In this document: positions 1-5,162 of the stretch, in pieces
How positions within the stretch are numbered: the stretch's first letter is position 1
Layout of the letters: the number at the start of each line of letters is the position of its first letter
Source: Acidiferrobacteraceae bacterium
GTDB taxonomy: Bacteria; Pseudomonadota; Gammaproteobacteria; Arenicellales; UBA868
Assembly: GCA_002731295.1 (NCBI GenBank)
Contig: PCBE01000030.1
Span: 19,015 to 24,176 of the forward strand
Direction: 5' to 3'
DNA length: 5,162 bases
Notes under the pieces: model-generated
Seen by the model: only the letters and a program-made list of their open reading frames with translations
Told to the model about the DNA's origin: nothing
Databases searched by the model: none
Translations under genes and position numbers: made by a program

Positions 1-18
1 TCCCGGGCAGTAACGAAT

Positions 19-1230
19 ATGAATACTAGTCGAGATGATACCGGCCCCTTGATTTCCATGGCTTTCTCGAATGCAGGTCATGTGTTTACACACATGCTGA
101 CTATTCTTTATGCCACCGCTGTGCTTTATTTGCCAGGTGAGTTTGATCTGTCTTATGGTGAGATGTTGGGTCTTTCGAGCGTGGGCCTTATCCTGTTTGG
201 CGTGGGCTCGCTACCCGCAGGCTGGTTTGGTGACCGGTGGAGTCAGGTGGGAATGCTTGTAATTTTCTTTATTGGGATCGGCGTTTCCACAGTACTCACC
301 GGCTTATCGACGAATACGACTCATCTATTTATTGGGCTGTCACTGATTGGGCTTTTTGCGTCGATCTACCATCCGGTTGGGATTGCCTGGCTGGTCGCGT
401 GCGCACGTCGGCAGGGTTTGACCCTGGGCGTTAACGGTGCGTTTGGCCACCTCGGCAGTGCTGTGGCACCGGTGTTTGTTGGGTTAATGATTGATTATGT
501 CTCCTGGAGAGCGGCCTTTGTGTTGCCTGGGGCAATAGCTATTCTGACGGGGGCCTTGCTATGGGTTGCTTGGGCTCGGGGCTGGGTATCGGACCGAAGT
601 GCTGATCGTATACCGGTACCAGCGCCTGCGCATGGCGACTATCGTCGTGTATTCCTGGTGTTGCTCGTGACCATGGCTTGTAACGGTTTTGTATACGCTG
701 GAATGATGAACACAGCGCCGAAGGTGTTCGAAGTAGGTTTAACAGTCACTTTAGTGGATTCATATACAGGAATCGGGATGCTCACCGGTACTGTCATCGG
801 GTTATCATCAGTATGTAGCTTTATCGGTGGCTGGCTTGCAGATCGCTATTCTCCACGAACCATCTACCTCATGTTCTGGATGTTGCTGGTACCGGCATTG
901 ATTCTGGTTGCGAACGCGTCTGGCTACCGCCTGATAGGGGCGATGTTATTAGCGATGTCTTTTCTGGTGACTTTCGCAGCAGCAGAGAATATGTTGGTGG
1001 CACAGTACACGCCATTCAGATGGCGTTCGGTGGCATATGGTGCCCGATTTGTCCTCGCCCTGGGCATCGGTGGTTTAACGGTTTATGTGGCAGGCGATCT
1101 GTTTGATCGGACCGGAACTTTTGGTGTGCTCTACCTGCTCTTTTCTGCTGCAGCTTTGGTCGCAGTATTGTGTGCGTTCTGGTTACCCAGTACTGGCAGG
1201 GTGATTCGGAAACAAGCTGTTTCAAATTGA
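19..1230 (+). CDS. MFS transporter, 12 TM, FSR-like group
   Basis: This 403-residue inner-membrane protein is a major facilitator superfamily secondary transporter, probably moving a small molecule by proton or ion coupling. The substrate is not readable. About twelve hydrophobic helices are visible, roughly residues 13-37, 47-70, 76-96, 102-126, 136-160, 163-187, 210-230, 255-275, 282-300, 304-325, 343-362 and 366-390. A hydrophilic central loop spans about 188-209. Motif-A-like loops follow TM2 (GDRWS, 71-75) and recur in the second half (GGWLADRYS, 270-278), as expected of the internal MFS duplication. YHPVG at 117-121 and the ENMLVAQYTP stretch at 323-332 resemble the fosmidomycin-resistance-like MFS branch. 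The length is normal and the protein looks complete. The ATG at 19 leaves a short polar N-terminus; only 18 nt precede it and no strong Shine-Dalgarno is visible, so the ATG at 58 (Met14) is an alternative. The gene is convergent with the monooxygenase, and their stop codons lie about 130 nt apart. The MFS assignment is firm; the subfamily is tentative. Confidence 0.93.
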   Translation: MNTSRDDTGPLISMAFSNAGHVFTHMLTILYATAVLYLPGEFDLSYGEMLGLSSVGLILFGVGSLPAGWFGDRWSQVGMLVIFFIGIGVSTVLTGLSTNTTHLFIGLSLIGLFASIYHPVGIAWLVACARRQGLTLGVNGAFGHLGSAVAPVFVGLMIDYVSWRAAFVLPGAIAILTGALLWVAWARGWVSDRSADRIPVPAPAHGDYRRVFLVLLVTMACNGFVYAGMMNTAPKVFEVGLTVTLVDSYTGIGMLTGTVIGLSSVCSFIGGWLADRYSPRTIYLMFWMLLVPALILVANASGYRLIGAMLLAMSFLVTFAAAENMLVAQYTPFRWRSVAYGARFVLALGIGGLTVYVAGDLFDRTGTFGVLYLLFSAAALVAVLCAFWLPSTGRVIRKQAVSN

Positions 1231-1358
1231 GAAAAGCTTACGCTTCACTGCTGATAAACAGTTGACCTGGTTCGAAACATTTAACGGGATGATCAGTTCA
1301 ATATGGTCGACCTGCTTTTATCGCACCGACTTGATTCAACAGGTTGTCCTGGGGACAT

Positions 1359-3011
1359 TTATGCCGGTGTACACCCTCGGATTTGGTCGATCAGGGAGAG
1401 CCCGTCAATTGGACAAGTGTGTCCGCGCCAGGCAACGTGCTGATCGGGTCGGACCAGGATCAACGGGTGCGTGTATTCACTGTTGTCCGGTGGGACGGTG
1501 ATATCAAGAATGTGAAGTGGACAGCACCTGTGTGTGGCTGCTGCAGTCAGTACCGTGACATCTAGACCAGGGTCGAGTCTCAATAGTGTGAATTCCGGGC
1601 CCAGGCGGTCGTATAACGAGCATCCTGATTCTAGATACAGATGTGGCAGGCGGCAGCCGGGCAGTGTTGATGCTGTAAAGGTAGACATCGTGTAAGCGGG
1701 GGGTGGTTCTGGTTCGTGAGCGATAATGGGTGAGTCGTCGTAAAAATAGCCGAAGTTAAGTCCTGCGGCACAGTACTGCTGAACGTTCAGTTCATACGCG
1801 TCGCGACCCGTTTGCTGTCGTACTCGATTTCCCTCTTGCCCTAGTGCCTCGATGTTTCCAGGTACGGTGCGTCTCTGCTTTACCATGGCGTGGGTATGAT
1901 TCATTACAAAGTGGGAAACCTGTTCGGTAATCGGTAGGCGCTCCCGTTCGTAAGCATCCAGAATGGATTCAGGTGCCCATTGGTTCAGTGTGGCGCTGAG
2001 CAACCAGGACAGATTCGCGGCATCGGCAACGCCTGCATTCATGCCGTAGCCAGCATAAGGCACCCAGATGTGCGCCGCATCGCCACATAAGAAAACCCGG
2101 TTTTTGCGAAAACGATCAGCCACGAGGCGTCTTCCGAACCAGTCTTCCCGTGCCAGGATATCGTATTTGAACTCATCATCTACGCCGAGAATGGTTCTTA
2201 TGGAGCTGTCGCGATCAACCGATTCAAAGTCGGATTCATCTTCGCGTAAGTAATTGTGGATTATCCACAGTGACTGACCATCAATCGCATAGACGTTGCC
2301 GGAACGTCGAGGGTTCAGAGATATGGTGCTCCAGGCCGGTTTCTCGTTCTGCAAGTGGATCAGCTCAGCGGTACGAATGAAGCTGGACTGGCAACGTTGT
2401 AAAACAGAGTCACCGTGAAACTGGCTGCCGATGCTTTTGCGTACGGCAGATGAGCCACCGTCGCAGCCAATCAGGTATTCACAAAAAATAGGGTGGGTGT
2501 TGCCAGTGTCCAAGTCCTCTATGACCGCAACTACGCCATTATCGCTTTGTTCGAGGGCTATGAACCGGGATCGGCAGTGAATGGATATCTCGGTTGTGGC
2601 AGCAGCTTGTTCAAACAGGATAGGTTCGAGATAGATCTGGTTGATACGGTGGGGTGGCTCCGGTGTTGGCCATCCGGTGTCAGGCCCCTCGGTTGTGGTG
2701 TAGCGATCACGTCTGCAGGGTATGGGAATTCGCGCGATTTCGATGCCTGTAAAGGTTGTGCGAAATGCCACATCGTTGGGATAGTCAGCCGGTAATCCAG
2801 TGGCTCTGATTTTCTGGGAAATCCCCAGGCGCCGGTAAACCTCCATCGTGCGTGCGGAAACGTGATTGCATTTTGCAGGCGGGGGGACCCCATGCCCTCT
2901 GATTTCCACCACTGCTACCTCGATACCACGCCAGGCCAGATCCAGTGCCAGGGTCAGGCCGACAGGCCCAGCACCAACGATGAGTACAGCAGTCTCTATA
3001 TTGTTTGACAA
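1359..3011 (-). CDS. FAD-dependent aromatic-hydroxylase-type monooxygenase
   Basis: This 550-residue cytosolic flavoprotein belongs to the class A, PHBH-fold monooxygenases (the PheA/TfdB/MhpA-type group). These use NAD(P)H and O2 to hydroxylate aromatic or polyketide-like substrates. The FAD ADP-binding Rossmann motif GAGPVG is at 13-18, with the acidic ribose-binding residue E36 ending the second strand. KCNHVSARTME (47-57) is typical of the group. The DG motif lies at 184-185 within CDGGSSAVR (183-191). The GD motif lies at 310-311, followed by DAAHIWVPYAGYGMNAG (311-327), which contacts the flavin. The C-terminal part (about 440-545), with PGCRLPHLYL and a late VRPDQHVAWRG, is the thioredoxin-like domain seen in phenol-hydroxylase relatives; it lacks an obvious CxxC pair. 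Length is normal. The start is TTG, and no in-frame ATG or GTG lies nearby that would keep the Rossmann strand intact. No Shine-Dalgarno precedes it. It is second in a minus-strand unit, 30 nt after the sulfurtransferase stop and in the same frame. The substrate is unknown. Confidence 0.93.
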   Translation of the reverse strand: MSNNIETAVLIVGAGPVGLTLALDLAWRGIEVAVVEIRGHGVPPPAKCNHVSARTMEVYRRLGISQKIRATGLPADYPNDVAFRTTFTGIEIARIPIPCRRDRYTTTEGPDTGWPTPEPPHRINQIYLEPILFEQAAATTEISIHCRSRFIALEQSDNGVVAVIEDLDTGNTHPIFCEYLIGCDGGSSAVRKSIGSQFHGDSVLQRCQSSFIRTAELIHLQNEKPAWSTISLNPRRSGNVYAIDGQSLWIIHNYLREDESDFESVDRDSSIRTILGVDDEFKYDILAREDWFGRRLVADRFRKNRVFLCGDAAHIWVPYAGYGMNAGVADAANLSWLLSATLNQWAPESILDAYERERLPITEQVSHFVMNHTHAMVKQRRTVPGNIEALGQEGNRVRQQTGRDAYELNVQQYCAAGLNFGYFYDDSPIIAHEPEPPPAYTMSTFTASTLPGCRLPHLYLESGCSLYDRLGPEFTLLRLDPGLDVTVLTAAATHRCCPLHILDITVPPDNSEYTHPLILVRPDQHVAWRGHTCPIDGLSLIDQIRGCTPA

Positions 3012-3041
3012 GAAACGTTCAGTTGTTTGATTGTGTCGCGC

Positions 3042-3935
3042 TCAGTTCAACACATCCATTGGGAGTGTTTTGTCGGGAGCCCACTCGCTAAGGGAGGCAT
3101 CGTATAAGGAGACGTTATCGAACCCCAGCATAACTAAAAGCATCGCTGTTGCACTAGCAGCGATCCCTCCGCCACAGTAGGTCAATATGCGATCTGCCTT
3201 ATCCACGCTAATCTCAGTGAACACCGAAGCGATGTGTTCAGCAGGCAGAAACGTAGTGGTATTGCTGTCAACCAGTTCTGCGGTGGGTACGTTAACCGAT
3301 CCACTAATGTGCCCAGGGCGCCCATAGTTGCCAAATTCCCCCTTGTCCTGCCCGGCATGTTGTGCGCGTCGTAAAGCGTTTATTGTGCAGACCTTGGAAT
3401 TATTAATAGCGGTGAGTACTTCTTCCTTGGAAGCCATCAGACCTGTCCGAGGCGTGGTTGTCAGCTGAGTCGGCGTATAGGTTGTTTGCTGGTCACTGAC
3501 GGACCGTTGCTCTAGTTTCCATTTTGTTAACCCACCGTCTAGTACACGCGCATTGTCGAACCCTACAATTCGCAACAGCCACCATATCCTGGTTGCCCAT
3601 TGGGGTGACGTTTGGCTGTAAAGAACCACCTGAGATTTATCCCCGACACCAAGTGTGGCAAATGCTGACAACAGCTGGCTGCTGTTGGGGCAGGTAAAGC
3701 GCAGGTCGCTATCTGTATCGGACAGGTCGTCCTGGAGATCTATAAAGGCTGCACCAGGGATGTGTTCCTGCAGGTAATCTTCAAGACCCGACTGTACCCG
3801 GTAGGGCCCGGGCAGTGCTGGGTCATTCTGGTGAATCAGGTGCGTTGTACAATCGTAAATACGCAGGTTGGGTTCAGCCAGATGTGAAGCCAACCAATCT
3901 GTATCTACAAGATAGTGTGGATTGATGTATGCCAT
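3042..3935 (-). CDS. two-domain rhodanese-type sulfurtransferase
   Basis: This 297-residue cytosolic protein is a tandem-rhodanese sulfurtransferase of the thiosulfate/3-mercaptopyruvate sulfurtransferase superfamily, which passes sulfane sulfur through a cysteine persulfide. The N-terminal rhodanese domain (about 5-145) has HIPGAAFIDL starting at residue 58 and VLDGGLTKW near 131-139. At its active-loop position it has a non-cysteine stretch (LYSQTSPQW), as expected of the non-catalytic half. The C-terminal domain (about 165-297) has GRPGHISGSVNVP (205-217), the catalytic loop with Cys254 in CGGGIAA (254-260), and YDASLSEW (278-285). The loop differs from the CGSGVTA form of classical mercaptopyruvate enzymes and the CRKGVT form of thiosulfate sulfurtransferases, so the donor is uncertain. 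I chose the ATG at 3935 because MAYINPHYLVDTDWL matches the usual rhodanese N-terminus and AGAG lies about 9 nt upstream. A GTG at 3983 would add 16 residues without homology or a clear ribosome site. It is first in a unit with the downstream monooxygenase and divergent from the peroxidase gene. Confidence 0.92.
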   Translation of the reverse strand: MAYINPHYLVDTDWLASHLAEPNLRIYDCTTHLIHQNDPALPGPYRVQSGLEDYLQEHIPGAAFIDLQDDLSDTDSDLRFTCPNSSQLLSAFATLGVGDKSQVVLYSQTSPQWATRIWWLLRIVGFDNARVLDGGLTKWKLEQRSVSDQQTTYTPTQLTTTPRTGLMASKEEVLTAINNSKVCTINALRRAQHAGQDKGEFGNYGRPGHISGSVNVPTAELVDSNTTTFLPAEHIASVFTEISVDKADRILTYCGGGIAASATAMLLVMLGFDNVSLYDASLSEWAPDKTLPMDVLN

Positions 3936-4059
3936 GGAGTATTCTCTGAAATCAAGATCGTTAGGTGGCTGAAACGTTACCACACACGGCGGAAGTGATG
4001 TCCATCAAGCTGCCGTAAGGACAACCGGTTTGTTCCAGGCTAAATCTCCAGGTGGTAGT

Positions 4060-4167
4060 ATGTGCGTCTTTTTGAATAGTGAGTCTTTGAGGCCGACAGG
4101 ATGGTTCGAACCGCTGAAGAAGATGAGGTTTATTTTGAAGACATATTTTGTAACAAGGGTGGTGTAA
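4060..4167 (+). CDS. possible 35-aa small ORF ahead of the peroxidase gene
   Basis: An ATG at 4060 opens a 35-codon frame ending with TAA at 4165-4167, 7 nt before the peroxidase GTG. A plausible Shine-Dalgarno (AGGTGG, 4050-4055) lies at suitable spacing, and is better than the one in front of the peroxidase. The peptide is basic, with a Lys/Arg-rich middle and end (PLKKMRFILKTYF), and has no family I recognise. The peroxidase ribosome site lies inside its last codons, so a translational-coupling or leader-peptide role is possible. A frame this short can easily be chance, and the minus strand here is also open (4196 to 4005), so this is a weak call. Confidence 0.2.
   Translation: MCVFLNSESLRPTGWFEPLKKMRFILKTYFVTRVV
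4103..4112. repeat. perfect 10-bp palindrome GGTTCGAACC
   Basis: The ten bases read identically on both strands. The symmetry does not extend into the flanks (AT on the left, GC on the right). It sits in the divergent region about 60-70 nt upstream of the peroxidase start and about 170 nt from the sulfurtransferase start. It could be a half of a regulator operator, or chance. It resembles a tRNA T-arm, but no tRNA surrounds it. Confidence 0.35.
4155..4162 (+). promoter_or_regulatory. probable ribosome binding site of the peroxidase gene
   Basis: AAGGGTGG lies 12 nt before the GTG at 4175. The spacing is slightly long, but it is the only purine-rich Shine-Dalgarno-like stretch upstream. It supports the GTG start, which also gives the expected length of N-terminus before the first peroxidase strand. 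Confidence 0.45.
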
Positions 4168-4174
4168 TCGACAG

Positions 4175-4660
4175 GTGAAGATCGATTACAACACAACCAT
4201 CGAGTTGATATCCGGTCGCCTCATAGATCTGTCCGAGTTTCGTGGCAAAGTGCTGTTGATCTGCAATACAGCCAGCCACTGCGGCTATACCCCGCAATAT
4301 GCAGAATTGGAACAGCTCTACAGATCACACAAGGAGAAGGGCTTGGAAATCCTCGGTTTTCCGTGTAATCAGTTTGGTCGGCAAGAGCCTGGTACTGGTG
4401 TAGAGATTATGGAATTCTGCCAGCGTCACTACGATGTGAGCTTTCAGATGTGTGCCAAGGTTCGTGTCAACGGACAGAGAGAACACCCACTTTTTCACCA
4501 GCTTAAACAGTCCCGCCGTGGCTTTCTCGGTACGCGACGAATTATGTGGAATTTCACAAAGTTTCTGGTCGGGCGTCAAGGCGATGTACTGGCACGTTTT
4601 GGGTCGCGCCGGTCCCCCAGCACTCTCATCAAAAAGATCGATACGGCATTACGCGATTGA
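4175..4660 (+). CDS. glutathione peroxidase family protein, Cys type
   Basis: This 161-residue thioredoxin-fold peroxidase reduces hydrogen peroxide or organic hydroperoxides using thiols. Bacterial Cys-type members of the family often use thioredoxin rather than glutathione. The peroxidatic cysteine is Cys36 in NTASHCGYT (31-39). The second signature, FPCNQFGRQEPG, spans 62-73 and includes the catalytic Gln70. WNFTKFLV (125-132) supplies the catalytic Trp125 and Asn126. Cys82 in EFCQRHYDVSF occupies the usual resolving-cysteine place, so a two-cysteine atypical cycle is likely. An additional Cys93 (FQMCAK) replaces the commoner hydrophobic residue. No signal peptide is seen, so it is probably cytosolic. 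The start is GTG at 4175, which fits the family N-terminus. The tail after ARF (140-142) reads GSRRSPST instead of the usual APTTKP-like stretch. Its TGA overlaps the ATG of a decayed permease fragment (TGATG), and the sulfurtransferase gene is divergent upstream. The family call is firm. Confidence 0.94.
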   Translation: MKIDYNTTIELISGRLIDLSEFRGKVLLICNTASHCGYTPQYAELEQLYRSHKEKGLEILGFPCNQFGRQEPGTGVEIMEFCQRHYDVSFQMCAKVRVNGQREHPLFHQLKQSRRGFLGTRRIMWNFTKFLVGRQGDVLARFGSRRSPSTLIKKIDTALRD

Positions 4661-4844
4661 TGTTTTTCGGCGTGTTGGCCCATGCCGTTGCGGTACTGGC
4701 CGCAGCAAACTTGCACCGTTTGAGTGCATTATGTTGCTGTCGGTCATTCTGCTGAGCTATCTCGTCTGGTCCGAGTCGCCAGATGTGAATACAATGGGAG
4801 GCTCACTGATCATCATCGGGTCGGGGCTTTATGTATTGTGTTAA
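4660..4844 (+). pseudogene. frameshifted C-terminal remnant of an EamA/DMT permease
   Basis: Two pieces of one family sequence lie in adjacent frames. From the ATG at 4660 the frame reads a hydrophobic stretch, FFGVLAHAVAVLAAAN, like the penultimate helices of EamA (drug/metabolite transporter) permeases, then runs off the family pattern and stops at 4753-4755. In another frame, from about 4707, the sequence resumes with LAPFECIMLLSVILLSYLVW, then SESPDVNTMGGSLIIIGSG and LYVLC, ending with TAA at 4842-4844. The APFE, W-x-E-x-PD and G-LIIIGSGLYVL pattern is characteristic of the last two EamA helices. The frame change falls near 4705-4712, where about five residues also appear to be lost. An EamA protein has about 290 residues, so some 220 N-terminal residues are missing and the peroxidase gene sits in their place. 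The fragment cannot make a working transporter. The family call rests on pattern memory, not a search. Confidence 0.7.
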
Positions 4845-5004
4845 CCCTTCTATATATTGATTAATGGGTGGCGCGATCAGTCGATAAGTCGAATCATAAT
4901 GAACGAAGGGGGTTGGCCAAGGCATCCGCGAGGAAAGTCAGTAGGTAGTGTAAAAAATGCAGGTGTTCGACGTCTGAAATTAGTTTCGACAGGTTTAGAA
5001 TGAG
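4845..5004. other. 160-nt intergenic spacer, no gene seen
   Basis: The stretch is AT-rich at its left end (TATATATTGATTAAT around 4851-4865). I see no coding frame, hairpin with T-run or RNA gene in it. A CATAAT hexamer at 4895-4900 resembles a -10 box but lacks a matching -35. It may contain the promoter of the gene starting at 5005, but this is not shown by the sequence. Confidence 0.3.
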
Positions 5005-5162
5005 ATGATTGATTTACTTAAAATTGCGCAAACTGAGGCAGATGGCGGTGATCTTCTGGAGGTGTTATCGTCATTGTTTCAGCCCAGTGATGTTCGACCA
5101 GCCGGTTATCCCAATGCGTTGATCTGGCAGGGTGGACTGCACGATGGGAAGATTAATCCTGT
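5005..5162 (+). CDS. unrecognised protein, 5' part only, runs off window
   Basis: An ATG at 5005 opens a frame that continues uninterrupted for 52 codons to the window end. The N-terminus begins MIDLLKIAQTEADGG and continues through LFQPSDVRPAGYPNALIWQGG and LHDGKINPV. It has the composition of a soluble, folded protein with no signal peptide or membrane helix, but I do not recognise the family. The ribosome site is weak: AGG at 4991-4993 lies 11 nt upstream, and TGAG abuts the start. An ATG at 5000 is closed at once by a TGA in its own frame. Coding confidence comes from the open frame reaching the edge and protein-like composition. The function is unknown. Confidence 0.6.
   Translation, partial: MIDLLKIAQTEADGGDLLEVLSSLFQPSDVRPAGYPNALIWQGGLHDGKINP

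Larger units (their letters stand above)
3936..4174. promoter_or_regulatory. divergent intergenic region, promoters not resolved
   Basis: This 239-nt stretch separates the minus-strand sulfurtransferase start from the plus-strand peroxidase start. By position it should hold the promoters of both units. I searched both strands for sigma-70-like -35/-10 pairs. I found only poor candidates, such as TATTTT at 4144-4149 (plus) without a good -35 at normal spacing, so no promoter is called. It contains a perfect 10-bp palindrome at 4103-4112 and a possible small plus-strand ORF (4060-4167). The regulatory role is inferred from gene orientation only. Confidence 0.4.

Noticed and set aside
1231..1358. 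Search for a bidirectional terminator between the convergent MFS and monooxygenase genes
   Set aside because: Only 4-bp stems (AAGC/GCTT near 1234-1245, CAGG/CCTG at 1340-1351) and the loopless palindrome GGTCGACC (1305-1312) are present, with no GC-rich stem followed by a T-run.
2493..2795. 100-codon plus-strand open frame inside the monooxygenase gene
   Set aside because: It is antisense to a clear flavin monooxygenase, has no recognisable family pattern and lacks supporting signals; it is a shadow frame.
3936..3983. Sixteen-residue N-terminal extension of the sulfurtransferase from GTG at 3983
   Set aside because: The added residues do not resemble the family N-terminus and no Shine-Dalgarno precedes the GTG, whereas the ATG at 3935 fits the usual start.
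4040..4120. tRNA-like T-arm sequence GGTTCGAACC, considered as part of a tRNA or attachment site
   Set aside because: No acceptor stem, D-arm, anticodon arm or CCA end can be folded around it on either strand.
4005..4196. 63-codon minus-strand open frame in the divergent region
   Set aside because: It starts inside the peroxidase gene, has no recognisable motif and no convincing ribosome site; unlikely to be a gene.
4843..4910. Possible terminator pairing CCCTTC with GAAGGG after the permease remnant
   Set aside because: The arms are six bases long and more than 50 nt apart, with no T-run after the second arm.
4967..4990. Repeated TTCGAC and the AGTCGA-TA-AGTCGA repeat (4879-4892) in the right spacer, considered as operator or iteron repeats
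   Set aside because: The units are only six bases long, occur twice each and have no consistent spacing, so chance explains them.

Overview
This 5.2 kb window looks like an ordinary bacterial chromosome segment of moderate GC (about 50% by eye). The protein types fit a free-living, probably aerobic Pseudomonadota, perhaps a gammaproteobacterium. That placement is inference from protein style only; there is no rRNA, tRNA or marker gene to confirm it. I see no CRISPR array, insertion sequence, origin or structural RNA.

Layout from left to right. (1) A plus-strand, 12-helix MFS transporter (19-1230). (2) Convergent to it, a two-gene minus-strand unit. A two-domain rhodanese-type sulfurtransferase (3935 down to 3042) is followed 30 nt later, in the same reading frame, by a FAD-dependent aromatic-hydroxylase-type monooxygenase (3011 down to 1359). 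(3) A divergent intergenic region (about 3936-4174) with a perfect 10-bp palindrome and a possible 35-codon small ORF. (4) A plus-strand Cys-type glutathione peroxidase (4175-4660). (5) Overlapping its stop codon, a frameshifted remnant of the C-terminal end of an EamA/DMT-family permease (4660-4844). (6) A 160-nt spacer, then the first 52 codons of an unrecognised plus-strand gene that runs off the window (5005-5162).

How the genes might work together. The sulfurtransferase and the monooxygenase are very likely co-transcribed, and the monooxygenase probably depends on coupled translation, since it has a TTG start and no Shine-Dalgarno sequence. The flavoenzyme could hydroxylate an aromatic compound, the neighbouring MFS protein could move a small molecule, and the thiol peroxidase could handle peroxides. 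No substrate can be read from the sequence, so this theme is only a hypothesis. The most informative oddities are the decayed permease tail abutting the peroxidase gene and the same-frame sulfurtransferase/monooxygenase junction. I did not find convincing evidence of a new multi-gene system.
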